From: Ecdyonurus torrentis
Taxonomy: Eukaryota; Arthropoda; Insecta; Ephemeroptera; Heptageniidae
Length of the DNA stretch: 64,000 nucleotides
Direction: 5' to 3'
Assembly (NCBI GenBank): GCA_949318235.1
Contig: OX439136.1
Location: forward strand, 4,584,858 to 4,648,857
Shown in pieces: positions 26,601 through 35,878 of the stretch. The notes under the pieces are model-generated. The model did not search any database. It saw only the letters and a program-made list of their open reading frames with translations, and was not told the origin of the DNA. A program made the translations under genes and the position numbers. Within the stretch, counting starts at the first letter, position 1, and every line of letters starts with the position of its first letter.

Positions 26601-29369
26601 TGATACTACTAAACGCTTAAAGCCCTTGTCAACTTACTTTTTTTTATTATTTAGAATACTACTGTAGATTAATAATTACCATACCTTATTATCCATGAAT
26701 TAGACACCATCACGTTGATTTTGTATTTATTTTCATTTTTGCGGTTATATCACGTATCTGACGTCACAATGTACCGCCGCCAATCACAGTCACCGCTCTG
26801 GTCACGTGATAAATTTAAGCCCCTCCCTCAAGTTCTTTACCCCTATCACGACCACATCAGTAGATTGTGACGTCAGATACGTGATATAACAGTCAAAAAG
26901 AAAATAAATAAAAATAAATACAAAATCAACGTAGTGGTGTCTAATTCATGGATAATAAGGTATGATAATTATCAATCTAGTATTCTAAATAATAAAAAAA
27001 GTAAGGTGACAAGGGCTTTAAAGCAAAGAATTAATTAAAGTATAAAAATATGTAATGTTTTCTCTTGAAGTTTAAATAAATAATTTCAGTAGTATGTAAA
27101 TTGTTATAATACTTAATGAAAGCCAATATTGAATTTTTTAACATTAAATTAAAATAACAAGTTATAAAATCTTATTATGGTATTATAAAATATAAGGGGA
27201 AAAATACATCCACTGATCATACATTTTATTAATTTATAGAAAATTCTGTGGACTTCCCGGAGCTGAAACTTTCGAAGAACTGTTCGGATCCATGAGCAAC
27301 GAAACTATTGCTCGTTATTCTTCAATCTATGAGAGTCCCGCTGATGTTGATTTGTGGTCTGGTGGTGTTTCTGAACGTCCTCTACCTGGTAGCATGGTAG
27401 GACCAACCTTCGCTTGTATCATTGCTACTCAATACAGTTACTCCAGACGTGGAGACAGATTCTGGTACGAACTGCCCAATCAACCTTCTTCATTCACCCT
27501 CGGTAAGTCTTATTGCAATTTTTTTAACGTATATTTAATAAAATAGGAATTTAAATATTTTTAATGCATTTTCTCTTATCATGTTTCTTTATGCTTGCAT
27601 TGAATGTATGTAATATATTTTATTGCATTTAATATTTTTGGTTTTAAATGTAAAACACGTGTATATAATATGTATGCATGTATAATATGTTAAAAATATA
27701 GCTCGTATAAAAATTTGCTAAAAGTTCTTTGAAAAAAGAGAGAAAAAAAATTCTATTATTATTTATTAATTTTTTTATTATTACTTATATCATCGAAGTG
27801 ATTCGATTACAGTATAAAAGTTATATGTATTGCATATTGACTGATTTTTTTTTCTTTTATTACTATTATTATTATTTATTTTTTTCATTTTACCTAATTT
27901 ACTACCTCTAACCTAAGCTTGTTAGTTGTACAGTTACAGTATTTTAAAAGTGGTTCTCTTACATCATCTACGCAGTGATTTTTTTAATATTTTTTTTAAT
28001 CCCCACACGGAAAAAAATTAATACATTAAAATTAAAATTATGCTATAGCTTAATGAAACAATATTTATACTATATTGTATAGCAATAATTATACTATTTA
28101 GCATAATAATTAAGAATTTTAACTTATTTGTTATTCCAAAATAGCAATATTTGTGCTCTACATTGTTTTTTTTTTTAATGTAGCATAAATTAGGTAATAT
28201 ATATTTTCTGTGTTTCTGTTATTTGTAATAAAAATAATAAACTTAAAAATTGAATAAGTAATGAAAAAAATCAGCTCTTTTAGAATAGCAATGGTCGCTA
28301 TTTTAATTGGTAATCCAGGGATTAGGACAGATAATAGGTTTCATCCCTAAGTATTAAGAGTATAACTTAAACTCTGAGTCACCACTTAAAATATGTTCAA
28401 TATGCAACACAAATTTATGCTACAGAACTTCATTCATATAGCAACTTTCATTTTTTTTTTTTTTTTTTTTAATTTCATTCATTTAAAAATAATGTTATAG
28501 TATAGTAATAATTGTTGACGTGTAAATATATTTACAGAGCAACTTACTGAGATCAGAAAGCAACGTCTTGCACGTCTTATTTGTGACAACACTGATTTGA
28601 TTGATACCATCCAAGTTTACCCCATGGTTCTGCCCGATCATGAAATGTAAGTATACTGCAACTATTTTTTATAAGATACGATCCACGCATCATTAATTAT
28701 TTAAATTTGCTATTTGAATAAGATTTTCCATACTTTGTTTTTAGCTAAATGTTTTCTTTAAAAATTAAATTTACAAATATGTTTGAATCTATGTTAATGA
28801 ATGATACTGGTGTAGCGCACTAGCCAATCACATGTGGAGTTTGATAAAGGCGTACTCCTACTAACTGCATATCTCTCAACATTGTGATAAACGTTAAAGT
28901 TTTTTTTTCTCCTACTATATCACCGAGATTAAAACATAATGATAAATTGAGAGCTGAAATTTGCATTGGCGTGTTTAAATCAATTGTATGTATTTTTTTT
29001 AAACACCGGTAACACCCATTACAATATAGAAAATATTCTTATTTGTGTAAGTTACAATAATTAAATTACACCTTCGTTCCATATAATATTATGCTACGCC
29101 TTTACCAGATAAATATATAAATTACAGTTTTTTATTAATTGATTTTTCTTCTTTCTTTCAGCAACCCACGTGTACCTTGCCGTAGTGGAGTTCTTCCTCA
29201 AATGGACCTTAGTAAATGGGCTGAATTCCCTGGTAGCAATCTGGTCCACTCTGCTTCTGCACCAGTACCTGTAAGCGGACCCGCACTTACCCTTCCAACT
29301 GGAGCTGCTTATGAAACTAGCGCTCCTTCTGGTCTTGGACCACTTTACACTGTCGTTGGAAAGAAATAA
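7922..29369 (+). CDS. Secreted animal haem peroxidase (chorion peroxidase/peroxinectin-like), 16-exon model
   Basis: Exons: 7922-7938 (proposed), 10706-10873, 12728-12804, 13872-13968, 14942-15133, 16664-16860, 19656-19829, 20800-21024, 21672-21799, 22388-22501, 23076-23208, 24840-24967, 25879-25988, 27240-27502, 28538-28646, 29162-29369. All joints are GT-AG and keep phase; the total is 2340 nt, 779 aa. A signal peptide covers about residues 1-23. The peroxidase domain starts near residue 163 ([14 protein letters not shown]). Distal haem His is H240 (WGQFMDHD), with D239 the usual haem-ester residue. Catalytic Arg and ester Glu are R402 and E403 (REHNRVA). Proximal His is H490 (FRFGHSLL), with its partner Asn at 571 (NMQRGRE). 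Spacing of these residues fits the myeloperoxidase family. [10 protein letters not shown] and GDRFWYE close the domain. Family members use H2O2 to oxidise substrates, for example in eggshell cross-linking or immunity; which role applies here cannot be told. Exon 1 is the only doubtful part. Confidence 0.93.
8855..8921. repeat. (GA)n microsatellite
   Basis: About 67 bp of GA repeat in proposed intron 1 of the peroxidase gene. Open frames on both strands here (arginine-glutamate and serine-leucine runs) are repeat artefacts. Confidence 0.97.
10926..11055. mobile_element. AT-rich repeat, 'cagcataatt' family, copy 1
   Basis: It shares 'gtacagcataattatttatg', 'agccttaattat' and 'gacataaatg' with 35105-35300. 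Related AT-rich sequence with a CACGGAAAA-like end is seen at 28006-28217. It is probably a decayed MITE, with no clear target duplication. Confidence 0.4.
13113..13419. mobile_element. Foldback MITE with ~150-bp arms, TTAA-flanked
   Basis: The element lies between TTAA (13109-13112) and TTAA (13420-13423), with ends AGACGTAGAACACC and GGTATTCTACGCCT. The arms are almost perfectly complementary over roughly 140-150 bp and meet at a GC-rich centre (cctgtttccgcgcgcgtgg, about 13254-13272), so the whole unit can form one long hairpin. It lies in intron 3 of the peroxidase gene. The TTAA target and AG start match the 3477 and 26621 elements. Confidence 0.8.
14650..14886. mobile_element. GGTTTAG-family MITE, copy 3
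   Basis: The left end reads 'cttatcggtttagcacgcgg'. It continues through 'cccctaatttaacattacgc', 'tttgagaaaactact', 'aatgagaaatactagacata' and 'acgtgttttaagctatag' to 'gataatctgcat'. It lies in intron 4 of the peroxidase gene, ending about 55 bp before exon 5. Confidence 0.7.
17130..17455. repeat. Dispersed repeat with 'gcctccaagcgc' and 'gccacccatgtta' blocks, longest copy
   Basis: The left part ('gatgacgtcatatttattgc', 'ttggaggccatac', 'attgctcagcatag') recurs in reverse at 25735-25830. The right part ('caacatatttacagcatcaa', 'cctatgccacccatgttatt', 'taacatgaatgcata') recurs at 49722-49878. It is an uncharacterised interspersed repeat. This copy is in intron 6 of the peroxidase gene. Confidence 0.6.
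17930..18112. repeat. (TA)n array enclosed by ~42-bp inverted arms
   Basis: The left arm (17930-17972) and right arm (18071-18112) are inverted copies containing 'tatttcacgcgcgtttatta'. Between them lies roughly 90 bp of pure TA. It looks like a small hairpin MITE whose AT centre expanded. The region should cruciform easily. Confidence 0.8.
19430..19577. mobile_element. TAAAGGAACAAC-family MITE, copy 1
   Basis: Ends TAAAGGAACAACTGTTTTGA and its inverse enclose 148 bp with long inverted arms ('gactataa' and 'ttatagtc' inside). Flanking triplets are tta and tta. The family has three copies in this window. A 3-bp TTA/TAA duplication suits PIF/Harbinger-type MITEs; this is inferred from target size only. 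It lies in intron 6 of the peroxidase gene. Confidence 0.7.
19873..20013. mobile_element. TAAAGGAACAAC-family MITE, copy 2
   Basis: 141 bp with the same ends as the 19430 copy, flanked by taa on both sides. It lies in intron 7 of the peroxidase gene, only 43 bp after the exon 7 donor. Confidence 0.7.
20257..20372. mobile_element. Short hairpin MITE ('gtttacgaacagcatt' family)
   Basis: The 116-bp unit has near-perfect arms: 'aataatgctgttcgtaaacc' at the left and its inverse at the right. Each arm also contains 'ttggtgca' or its inverse. Related fragments occur at about 7297-7355 and 63256-63350, sharing 'ttattcaaatggaatgcgca', 'tttttggtgca' and 'gtttacgaac'. Confidence 0.75.
20602..20662. repeat. 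(AT)n microsatellite
   Basis: About 61 bp of AT dinucleotide in intron 7 of the peroxidase gene. Confidence 0.97.
23661..23733 (+). tRNA. tRNA, anticodon TAT (Ile by anticodon; alanine-like acceptor stem)
   Basis: The 73-nt cloverleaf has acceptor stem GGGGGTG paired with TACCTCC, including a G3-U70 wobble pair, and discriminator A73. D arm is GCTT/GAGC, T arm CCGGG-TTCGAAT-CCCGG, and variable loop GCGTC. Internal promoter boxes A (TAGCTTAGTGG) and B (GGTTCGAATCC) match consensus. The anticodon loop CTTATAT gives TAT at 23694-23696. The last anticodon-stem pair (C31-U39) is mismatched. TTTT at 23740-23743 is a Pol III stop. The acceptor stem resembles tRNA-Ala, whose main identity element is G3-U70, so anticodon and body disagree. 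No intron is visible. It could be a working tRNA-Ile(UAU), a tRNA-Ala-derived variant or a tRNA pseudogene. It lies in peroxidase intron 11, same strand. Confidence 0.75.
23740..23743 (+). terminator. RNA polymerase III terminator of the tRNA gene
   Basis: A run of four T on the coding strand lies seven bases after the discriminator base of the tRNA at 23661-23733. Confidence 0.65.
24214..24780 (+). mobile_element. TTAA-flanked MITE, copy 2, interrupted by another MITE
   Basis: It begins AGGCATAGAC after TTAA (24210-24213) and follows the 3477-3802 copy through 'cacttgatggga' to 'atgtggtctgtggca'. The right TTAA has decayed. Positions 24370-24603 are a foreign insertion absent from the other two copies. 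It lies in intron 11 of the peroxidase gene, ending about 60 bp before exon 12. Confidence 0.7.
24370..24603. mobile_element. Nested MITE with 10-bp target duplication (MULE-like)
   Basis: Ends AGGGGCCGGATTTTTAGTT and AACTGAAAATCCAGTCCCT are imperfect inverted repeats that extend inward through 'acaaatgtctgcttg'. The flanks are a perfect 10-bp direct repeat ACTAATTTTT (24360-24369 and 24604-24613). The uninterrupted copy near 3620 has this 10-mer once, which is the empty site. A 9-11 bp duplication is typical of Mutator-like elements. No coding sequence is present. Confidence 0.85.
25735..25830. repeat. Dispersed repeat, partial reverse copy of 17130-17220
   Basis: It carries 'ctatgctgagcaatgtta', 'tatggcctccaagcgc' and 'atgacgtcatgcgcataca', the reverse complement of the block starting at 17130. 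It lies in intron 12 of the peroxidase gene. Confidence 0.65.
26293..26508. mobile_element. GGTTTAG-family MITE, copy 4 (best-preserved ends)
   Basis: The terminal inverted repeats are clear here: left 'TTGGAAGTTATCGGTT', right 'AACCGATAACTTCCAA'. The 216-bp interior has 'gcgcgcgggg', 'ggtcccctaatttaacatta', 'ttgagaaaactact' and 'gagaaatactagacatac'. This copy best defines the family limits. It lies in intron 13 of the peroxidase gene. Confidence 0.8.
26621..27017. mobile_element. Foldback MITE with ~170-bp arms, TTAA-flanked
   Basis: TTAA (26617-26620) and TTAA (27018-27021) bracket ends AGCCCTTGTCA and TGACAAGGGCT. The arms are highly complementary, for example 'tgtctaattcatggataata' on the right. 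Inner arm segments contain 'gtgacgtcagatacgtgata', with two stress/CRE-like TGACGTCA cores facing each other. The ~90-bp centre is GC-richer. It lies in intron 13 of the peroxidase gene. Confidence 0.8.
28006..28217. mobile_element. Possible decayed AT-rich MITE
   Basis: The left end CACGGAAAAAAAT is roughly inverted at the right (ATATTTTCTGTG). The interior has repeated 'agcataa' and 'tatgctatag' words shared with 35105-35300. Terminal matches are short and AT-rich, so this is tentative. It lies in intron 14 of the peroxidase gene. Confidence 0.35.
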
Positions 29370-32300
29370 AAATATATATTATAAATAATTAGGGCGATGT
29401 CACTTTAAGAACAAAAAAACTCACTCAATATTCTTGCCAATAATAAGTCATTTCTTTAAGGAGATAGTCTATACCACATATAACAGCACGGTATTTTTAA
29501 ATAGGAAGAAATGTTACTTTTTCTTAATTAAAACTACCCTGTGCTGCAATACAGTATACGATATCTTACCTCCTTAAACTTCTTTGCATACTATTTTTTA
29601 AAACATTCAAACCAACTTGCATAAAAAAGACGTCATTTTTTTCCCCTCTTATCACTGCATAGGGTTATTTTATTAAATTTTTTGAAGTGATAAAAATTCA
29701 ATCATATATTAATTCAATATAAAATTATTATTCTAAACCACATTATTATTTATTTGTAGTAGATTTTTTTGTAGACAAGAATAATATATAGCTAGTTATT
29801 CCCTTAACCAGTACAAAAAAATATATATATATAATATTTTGATATTGGTTTTCATTAATCAAATACGCAGTGACAATTATATAAATTTGCCCTATATATT
29901 TACGAAAAAAAAATTACGTTTATTAATAATGTCACTATTTCATAACATTATTATTATCGTAAATTTTAAAGTTTTTAAAAAATTTGTTCCCAATTTCAAG
30001 TAGATTTTGTTTTAATATCATTCTCATCATTATTGTTTTCATCTCAATTTTTATCACTCATTTTAACAAAATAAGATAAAAATATTTCATTCATTTCCTT
30101 TTCTCACCTTTTACTTGTACATTTTTTTCTCAAAAGAATTGTTAAGAAATTTTGAAGATAAAAATATATATATTTTTCATTATATCATATTAATTTATGT
30201 ATTAAATCGTTTATAATCTTTGGTCTATAGTATTAAAAAAAATCATTATAAGTTTAAAAAGCGGCCAAAATTGTTACATTTTTTTATTATATTATTTTGA
30301 TTTCTTACATTCTTTCTGAGAACTTTTTTCTTATACATTTTGCCATATTTGGGTAAAAATATTAAAACTATTTTGCTCAAAAAAAAATAATATTATAATA
30401 TAAAAAGATAAATATTCAAAAGTGTTGTGTATTTATAATATATTTTACAAAATATATTTGTAAAATCTATTATAATTATTTTTTTAGTTTGTACAATAGA
30501 ATTATATAAGAATTTTTAACATTGGGAAATGCATTACGCGTATAGACATTTTTTTTTATCAACATTATTATTATTATTATTAAATATTTTTTTACTATTA
30601 TTTTAGGCCTTCTTGCAATTAACAATTCATAATTATTTTTTAAAAAAATATTTCATTGATTAAAAACAAGTTTATGTTTAAATAGGAAAGTATAATTTGC
30701 TTTTAAAATATGCATGATATTCAAATATTTTTATTTAAAAAGTAACGTAAGGCCTATTACTATTTTAAATATTTTTATTTTATTCAATACTTTTTTTAAG
30801 TGATGAAATATTTAAAAAATGAAATAAAAAAGTTACCAATTTTATACTAACAATATCATGAATATAATTAATTATTATTTATTTTTATTCATTATATTTA
30901 AAACGTGGTATGTTACCAATTTAATTATTATTTTGTATTGTTTTTAGCAATCAGGCCTAATTATTCATTTTTAAATATATAAATACAAACATTTGTAATG
31001 ATAAAAACTTGGATTATCAATGATAATAATTTAATTATCAATTTTTTTTTTAATGATGCCTTTTAACTTTACCCTGGATTCCCCAACTTTAATTCTTGTT
31101 TAATGATCCATTAAGGTCCGTTCGCATATTTTTGAATTTTTAATTTTCTAAAATAAATACTTGCATGGAAATTTCATTATTTTTTATGGCGATTCCATAC
31201 AATTATTGAATGCACATTGAAAATAGAACACAGTGTGAAAAGACCTTTATCTTTTACTATAATTTTTTCCCTTCTCAATTTGTTTTATGTTAATTTGCAT
31301 TATCTAATACTTTCATAAAATGAATAAATATTAAATATCACGCGTTTACATTTTAAAAATTATTTTGGACAAAACAGATATTTTTATTTAATTTACAACA
31401 ATCGTTGACGTAACGTATAGTTCACGTTCTGCAATATTTTCATGTTGACATATCATTTTATTATTATATATTATATGAAAGCATTATTTTTAAATACATT
31501 TACGCAGTTGAATCTCAACGGAATCGTATGTGTACCTTTACACGATTCTGATTATATATTTTATCATTAAAAAATTTGCTCTAATTTTTCAATGATATTC
31601 TTATGAGAAAAACGCAGGAGCTTAATTTAAATGGTAAAATCTATTATCAAAATGATGTGAACAAAACGGAAACCATAGGTAATGTTACGAGAAACACGTA
31701 ATGTTAAAAATGGAAGATAGCTGAGTCTTAGCTAGCTGCTGGCGTAAAGTTTTCTTTCACTTTTACCGTCACTTTATTTTTGTTTCCAGTACTTCTTTTT
31801 TCCGTTTTCGCACACAAACTCGGACTAGCAATAATACTGGCCCTATACAATCTCTGACTGGCACCAAGCCAGTTGCGTCCTTTAAATAAGCCTCTGAGGG
31901 CCCAGTTACACTTCTTTTTGGCCCAATAACACCCCCAAAAGTGGTTTCAAAGAAACCCATTTTTTTAAGCCAGTGTGACTGCGTTTACATATTAAGATTC
32001 CAATGCTTTCAAACGATATAAAATAATATTTCATATAATTGTGAACTACAATATTATATAAGCTAACATACATGGTTTTGTGTGACAGGCTGCTGCAGAG
32101 GACTTTGCCCAAACAATTGTGGCGCCCTTACTTCAATCCAGTGCTATTTTTAAACGCCTGGCGCCTGACTATGACAAGAACATTACTGACGCAAAGACAA
32201 CGCCTTGAACTATTCCCCATGACTTACGTCACGACTGATATGTTTTTGTTTTGACTACAGGTACATATACATGACAGTACATTTTATTTTTTTCATTTCC

Positions 32301-34797
32301 ACATAAAAAAAATTCATAATTATATTCAGTTATAATTTTTAAATATGAAGAATCTAAAAAATAAAATACATTTTCATGTAAATATATCTTAAACATGACG
32401 ATTTAAAAAATAAAAATGCATGAATGAAATTCACTAAAGTCGTAAATGTTGTGAAATATAATAATTATATTATGGTTTTATTTTTTAATGTTATATTGTT
32501 ATGCAAAGCTCTGGATACTAGTTTGAGAACTGAGTGTACTGCATTATGTAATAGGCATTATGCATTAATTTAATGTTCTTCTAATTAGAAAAACGCTAAC
32601 TCCATTCTGAAATTAGTATTTAGAGCTATACTTATTGCATTTGTATGCACAATATCAATGATAAAATTCATATTTTTTTTATTTTGCTTATTGTTATGTA
32701 AACGTAATTAAAACTGACTAAACTTGATTTTTTTCTAAAACAAAGTTTACCCTGTTACAAAAAGCTATATTGACCAAGATTCAATTAATATTTGCATAAT
32801 ATTATGACATGACAATATAGTTATATGTTGCAGTGTGAACTACTTATACATTCATTGCATTTAACTCTTTGGATTTATATTATTTGCTTAATTGCTTGAA
32901 AAGTTGCATCATCTATTTGACAAAAATTCAGTCAAATGGAACAGATAAAAATATAACTTATTAGTAAATTTGGTTACTTATATGAAAAAGTTTGTAATAA
33001 TTTTCAATAATTCTTATAGATTAACGCAACTTTTAAAAACTTTTCTAGAATGAATACAGAAAATGAAGTCAATAATTTTAATTTTCTTTTCTTTCTAGCT
33101 TTTATATTTAAAAAAAAAAGGGTGGAATTACTATTAAAAAAATTTTCAATGCGCAATTAAAATTTAAAAATTGACCATCTTACATTTCATGACAAAAAAA
33201 AAATAAATTTACCATTAAAAAAAACTGCCAGATAGATTTTGTTTTCATTTAGTGATCAAAATATTTTCTTGGTGGTAAATTTTAATTTTTTTATTACTCC
33301 TAAAAATACTGTAGTTTAAATATATTTAAAAAATAAAAACGTGTGAAAATAGTTTTTAACCGATTATTTAATATAATTTAAACATTTAATATATACCCTA
33401 AATTTTGACAGAGACAATACTTGTTTTTGATCTTTTAAAATTTACTTCTTGTTTTTCTTATTTATAGCAAAAGTTGTTCTTCTTAAAAATTATTATTTAA
33501 AAGGCATCAAGAGTGAATATTTGCTCACTATCAAATATAAATTATAAAAGAAAAAAAATATTTTGTTATTCTTTTAAATTATACAAAAAAAAAATGTGTA
33601 AAAAGTTATAAAATGATATAATTTTTTTATTACAAATGTATTGTTAAAAAATGGTAAATAAAATATATTGTACATATAAATTATTACTGTTTTATGCATT
33701 TATTTTATATAACCCATTTACAAATTATTTTAAAATTGTAGCCTGAACCTTTTTTATTGGGATATATACATTAATGGCAAGTGTTTTACAATGTCTTCAA
33801 AATTACTGAAAAATTACTAACTTGCAAAAAATAGTTTATGCTATTTAAAAATATTTAAGCAATATTATTATTAATGTTATGCATGATTTGAATTTCTATT
33901 AGTACGAACTTAAATAGAATAGTTTATCTGAATATTAGATCTAAGGAGATTAAAGATACACGAAACTTTGAATATTAAAAAAAAATTGCACTTTTTCTAC
34001 TTTTTTGGCATCCCGTTTTTTTTTTTTTTTTTTTTTTTTTCCCCAGTCAATGTCAATAACTTTTTAGCCTATGTTAAAATTTTAAATGATCTGTGACCAT
34101 CAGAATAGAGAGGGGAAAAATATTATTGAGATAGATGTGCATAATTGGGCCTAAATTATATATTTTTAGGTTATAAAACTTCATAAAAAAAAAATATATA
34201 CAAACTTTTTATTGCTCGTACAATATTTAATATATATTATGTAATTTTCTTCTGAAGAAGAGTGTAATTTTTTTGGCATTTCTGTCCAAACAATCTTTTA
34301 CTCAAAGTCACCATATCTAAATTTCAAAAGTAACATAATTTCAGTAATTTTTAAACACCTTTTAATTTTAGTTAATTGTTTTTCTTTTAAAAGCTTTGCT
34401 TTATACATAAAACAAGTACATAGTAAAGAAATAGCTGCATAATCAAAATACAATATTAGAAATTAGAATGATATCATAGTATAGTATTATAATATTAATA
34501 TTTATTTCATTAATAAATAATTCTGATTATAAAAAAAAATAAAAAATTATTGCATTAATTAATTACATTACAATAATAACAAATGTTGAAAAAAAAATAC
34601 AATTAATTATTGATAAAACAGATATATAGTGTTAATTATTTGAGTGGTGTGTTTTTACCGTATAATTCCATTAGTAAAAAGCTCTTACTATATAGTAATT
34701 GTCCGCGGGCGGTTATTAGACTTAAAGGAAGTATTATATAGATTAGAGTTGATGGATTTGTCATATAAATACTACAACATCTTATGGGTATTCTATC
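29370..34797. other. Peroxidase 3' region and gene-poor interval
   Basis: The stretch after the peroxidase stop is AT-rich and presumably contains its 3' untranslated region; I could not choose a polyadenylation site. Apart from the exon-like block at 32089-32205 and its GC-richer neighbour at about 31780-31990, no coding sequence is supported. The neighbour reads as short open pieces on both strands without a consistent frame and may be a decayed mobile element. Part of a repeat shared with 45620-46480 and 58695-58905 ('tgtgaccatcagaatagaga') lies near 34090. Confidence 0.5.
32089..32205 (+). other. Unassigned exon-like open block
   Basis: After an acceptor (tgtgacag, ending 32088) there are 38 sense codons and a stop, visibly GC-richer than the surroundings. 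The residues begin AAAEDFAQTIVAPLLQ and include an N-glycosylation motif (NIT). A second AG|GT junction follows near 32261. I recognise no family and found no partner exons. It could be the last coding exon of an unannotated gene, an exon of a noncoding transcript, or a fragment of a mobile element. Confidence 0.3.
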
Positions 34798-34821
34798 ACT
34801 TGATCACAACTAGTAAAGCAG
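34764..34821 (+). promoter_or_regulatory. Candidate TATA promoter with short 5' exon, possibly of the eclosion hormone gene
   Basis: TATAAATA (34764) is followed 34 bases later by an initiator-like TCACTT (34796) and then a strong splice donor, aaagcag|GTAAGA (GT at 34822). That would make a very short noncoding first exon (about 34798-34821). No gene lies between here and the eclosion hormone gene on the same strand, so it may be that gene's start; this is inference. A second, weaker candidate donor (ata|GTAAGT, 38576) follows a short GC-richer stretch at 38500-38575. Confidence 0.3.
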
Positions 34822-35104
34822 GTAAGATATACATTCTCTTAATATGTTCTATCAAGGAACTTTATGTATATATACATACTGATTGTAAGTAATTATTATT
34901 CATATAGATATATATTATATCTATTGTACATTATATGATTTATTCATTAATTTAGCATAATTTTAAGTATTTTTAACGAGATTCTATGTCAGAGGTCAAA
35001 AATATAAAGATATTATATTTTAGTGCATTTTCTATGCATTTTTCTAAATTTTTACAAGTAATGTTTTTAAAATTGAAATCGGACAAAAATGTGCAATAAT
35101 ATGT

Positions 35105-35300
35105 ACACGGATAAAAATAAACACGTAATAATTATACTAGCTCATTTTTAGTACAATTTGTTCAATACAGCATAATTTATGCTATAGTGCATAATAAATA
35201 TATGACAGAATAAATATGTACAGCATAATTAATTATGTTGTTCAAATCTAGCCTTAATTATGTTTGAATGGCATAAATGTACCATAAATTATGTAATCTA
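35105..35300. mobile_element. AT-rich repeat, 'cagcataatt' family, copy 2
   Basis: It contains 'gtacagcataattaattatg', 'agccttaattatg' and 'ggcataaatg', matching 10926-11055, and starts TACACGGATAAAAAT, similar to the end of the 28006 element. Confidence 0.4.
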
Positions 35301-35789
35301 TTCTTTACGTGAAGTAATCAAGATTTGGAGTAGAAAATATTATGTTAGGACTATAACAAGTAGGTTTCAACTTAAAATATTTTTATTTCATTTTAAGACA
35401 TACTTTTGTTTCCCCCCCCCCCCCTCCATTTTAATTAAGTATCTTGATTTTTTTTCTTTTTTGTAAAAAAAAAAAAAAAAAAAAAAAAACTGAAATAAAT
35501 TAATAACTTTTTTTTTATTATTGTTTAAATATTATTAATTTTTATTAAAATTGTGCAATAAATTTAAAATACATAAAATAAAAAATTCTGGAAATTATCA
35601 TATTTAGTATTTGGCACGCTGCAAACTATAGTTAAAAAAAAATTGTCATAATAATGCATACGAAATTAGGGGTCGCTAATGTTACGTAAACATTTCCCAT
35701 ATGGACAGCCTATCTAATTGATTAGAGCGCTCCATAATACAATTGAATAAAATACCCTATTAGAACTTTTTTCTTTTATATTAAACTGT
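35301..35789. other. AT-rich interval without genes
   Basis: It contains a C run (about 35412-35424), an A run (about 35466-35489) and no supportable exon. Confidence 0.55.
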
Positions 35790-35878
35790 AAAGAGAAGAT
35801 AGTGTTTTTTCCCATAATCGTAATGTTAAATTAGGGGATCCTTAGTTTTCCCCGCGCGCTAAACCGATAAGATTCATT
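35790..35878 (-). mobile_element. GGTTTAG-family MITE, copy 5 (partial, reverse)
   Basis: Read on the minus strand it gives 'cttatcggtttagcgcgcgg', then 'taatttaacattacg' and 'gggaaaa'. The other half is missing or too diverged to trace. Confidence 0.65.

Noticed and set aside
27469..27477. RGD tripeptide in the peroxidase (RRGDRFWYE) as an integrin-binding site
   Set aside because: GDRFWYE is a conserved structural motif of animal peroxidases, so the RGD is probably incidental.
31769..32112. Minus-strand frames opposite the exon-like block
   Set aside because: No consistent frame, splice structure or family resemblance. The sequence looks like decayed repeat DNA.
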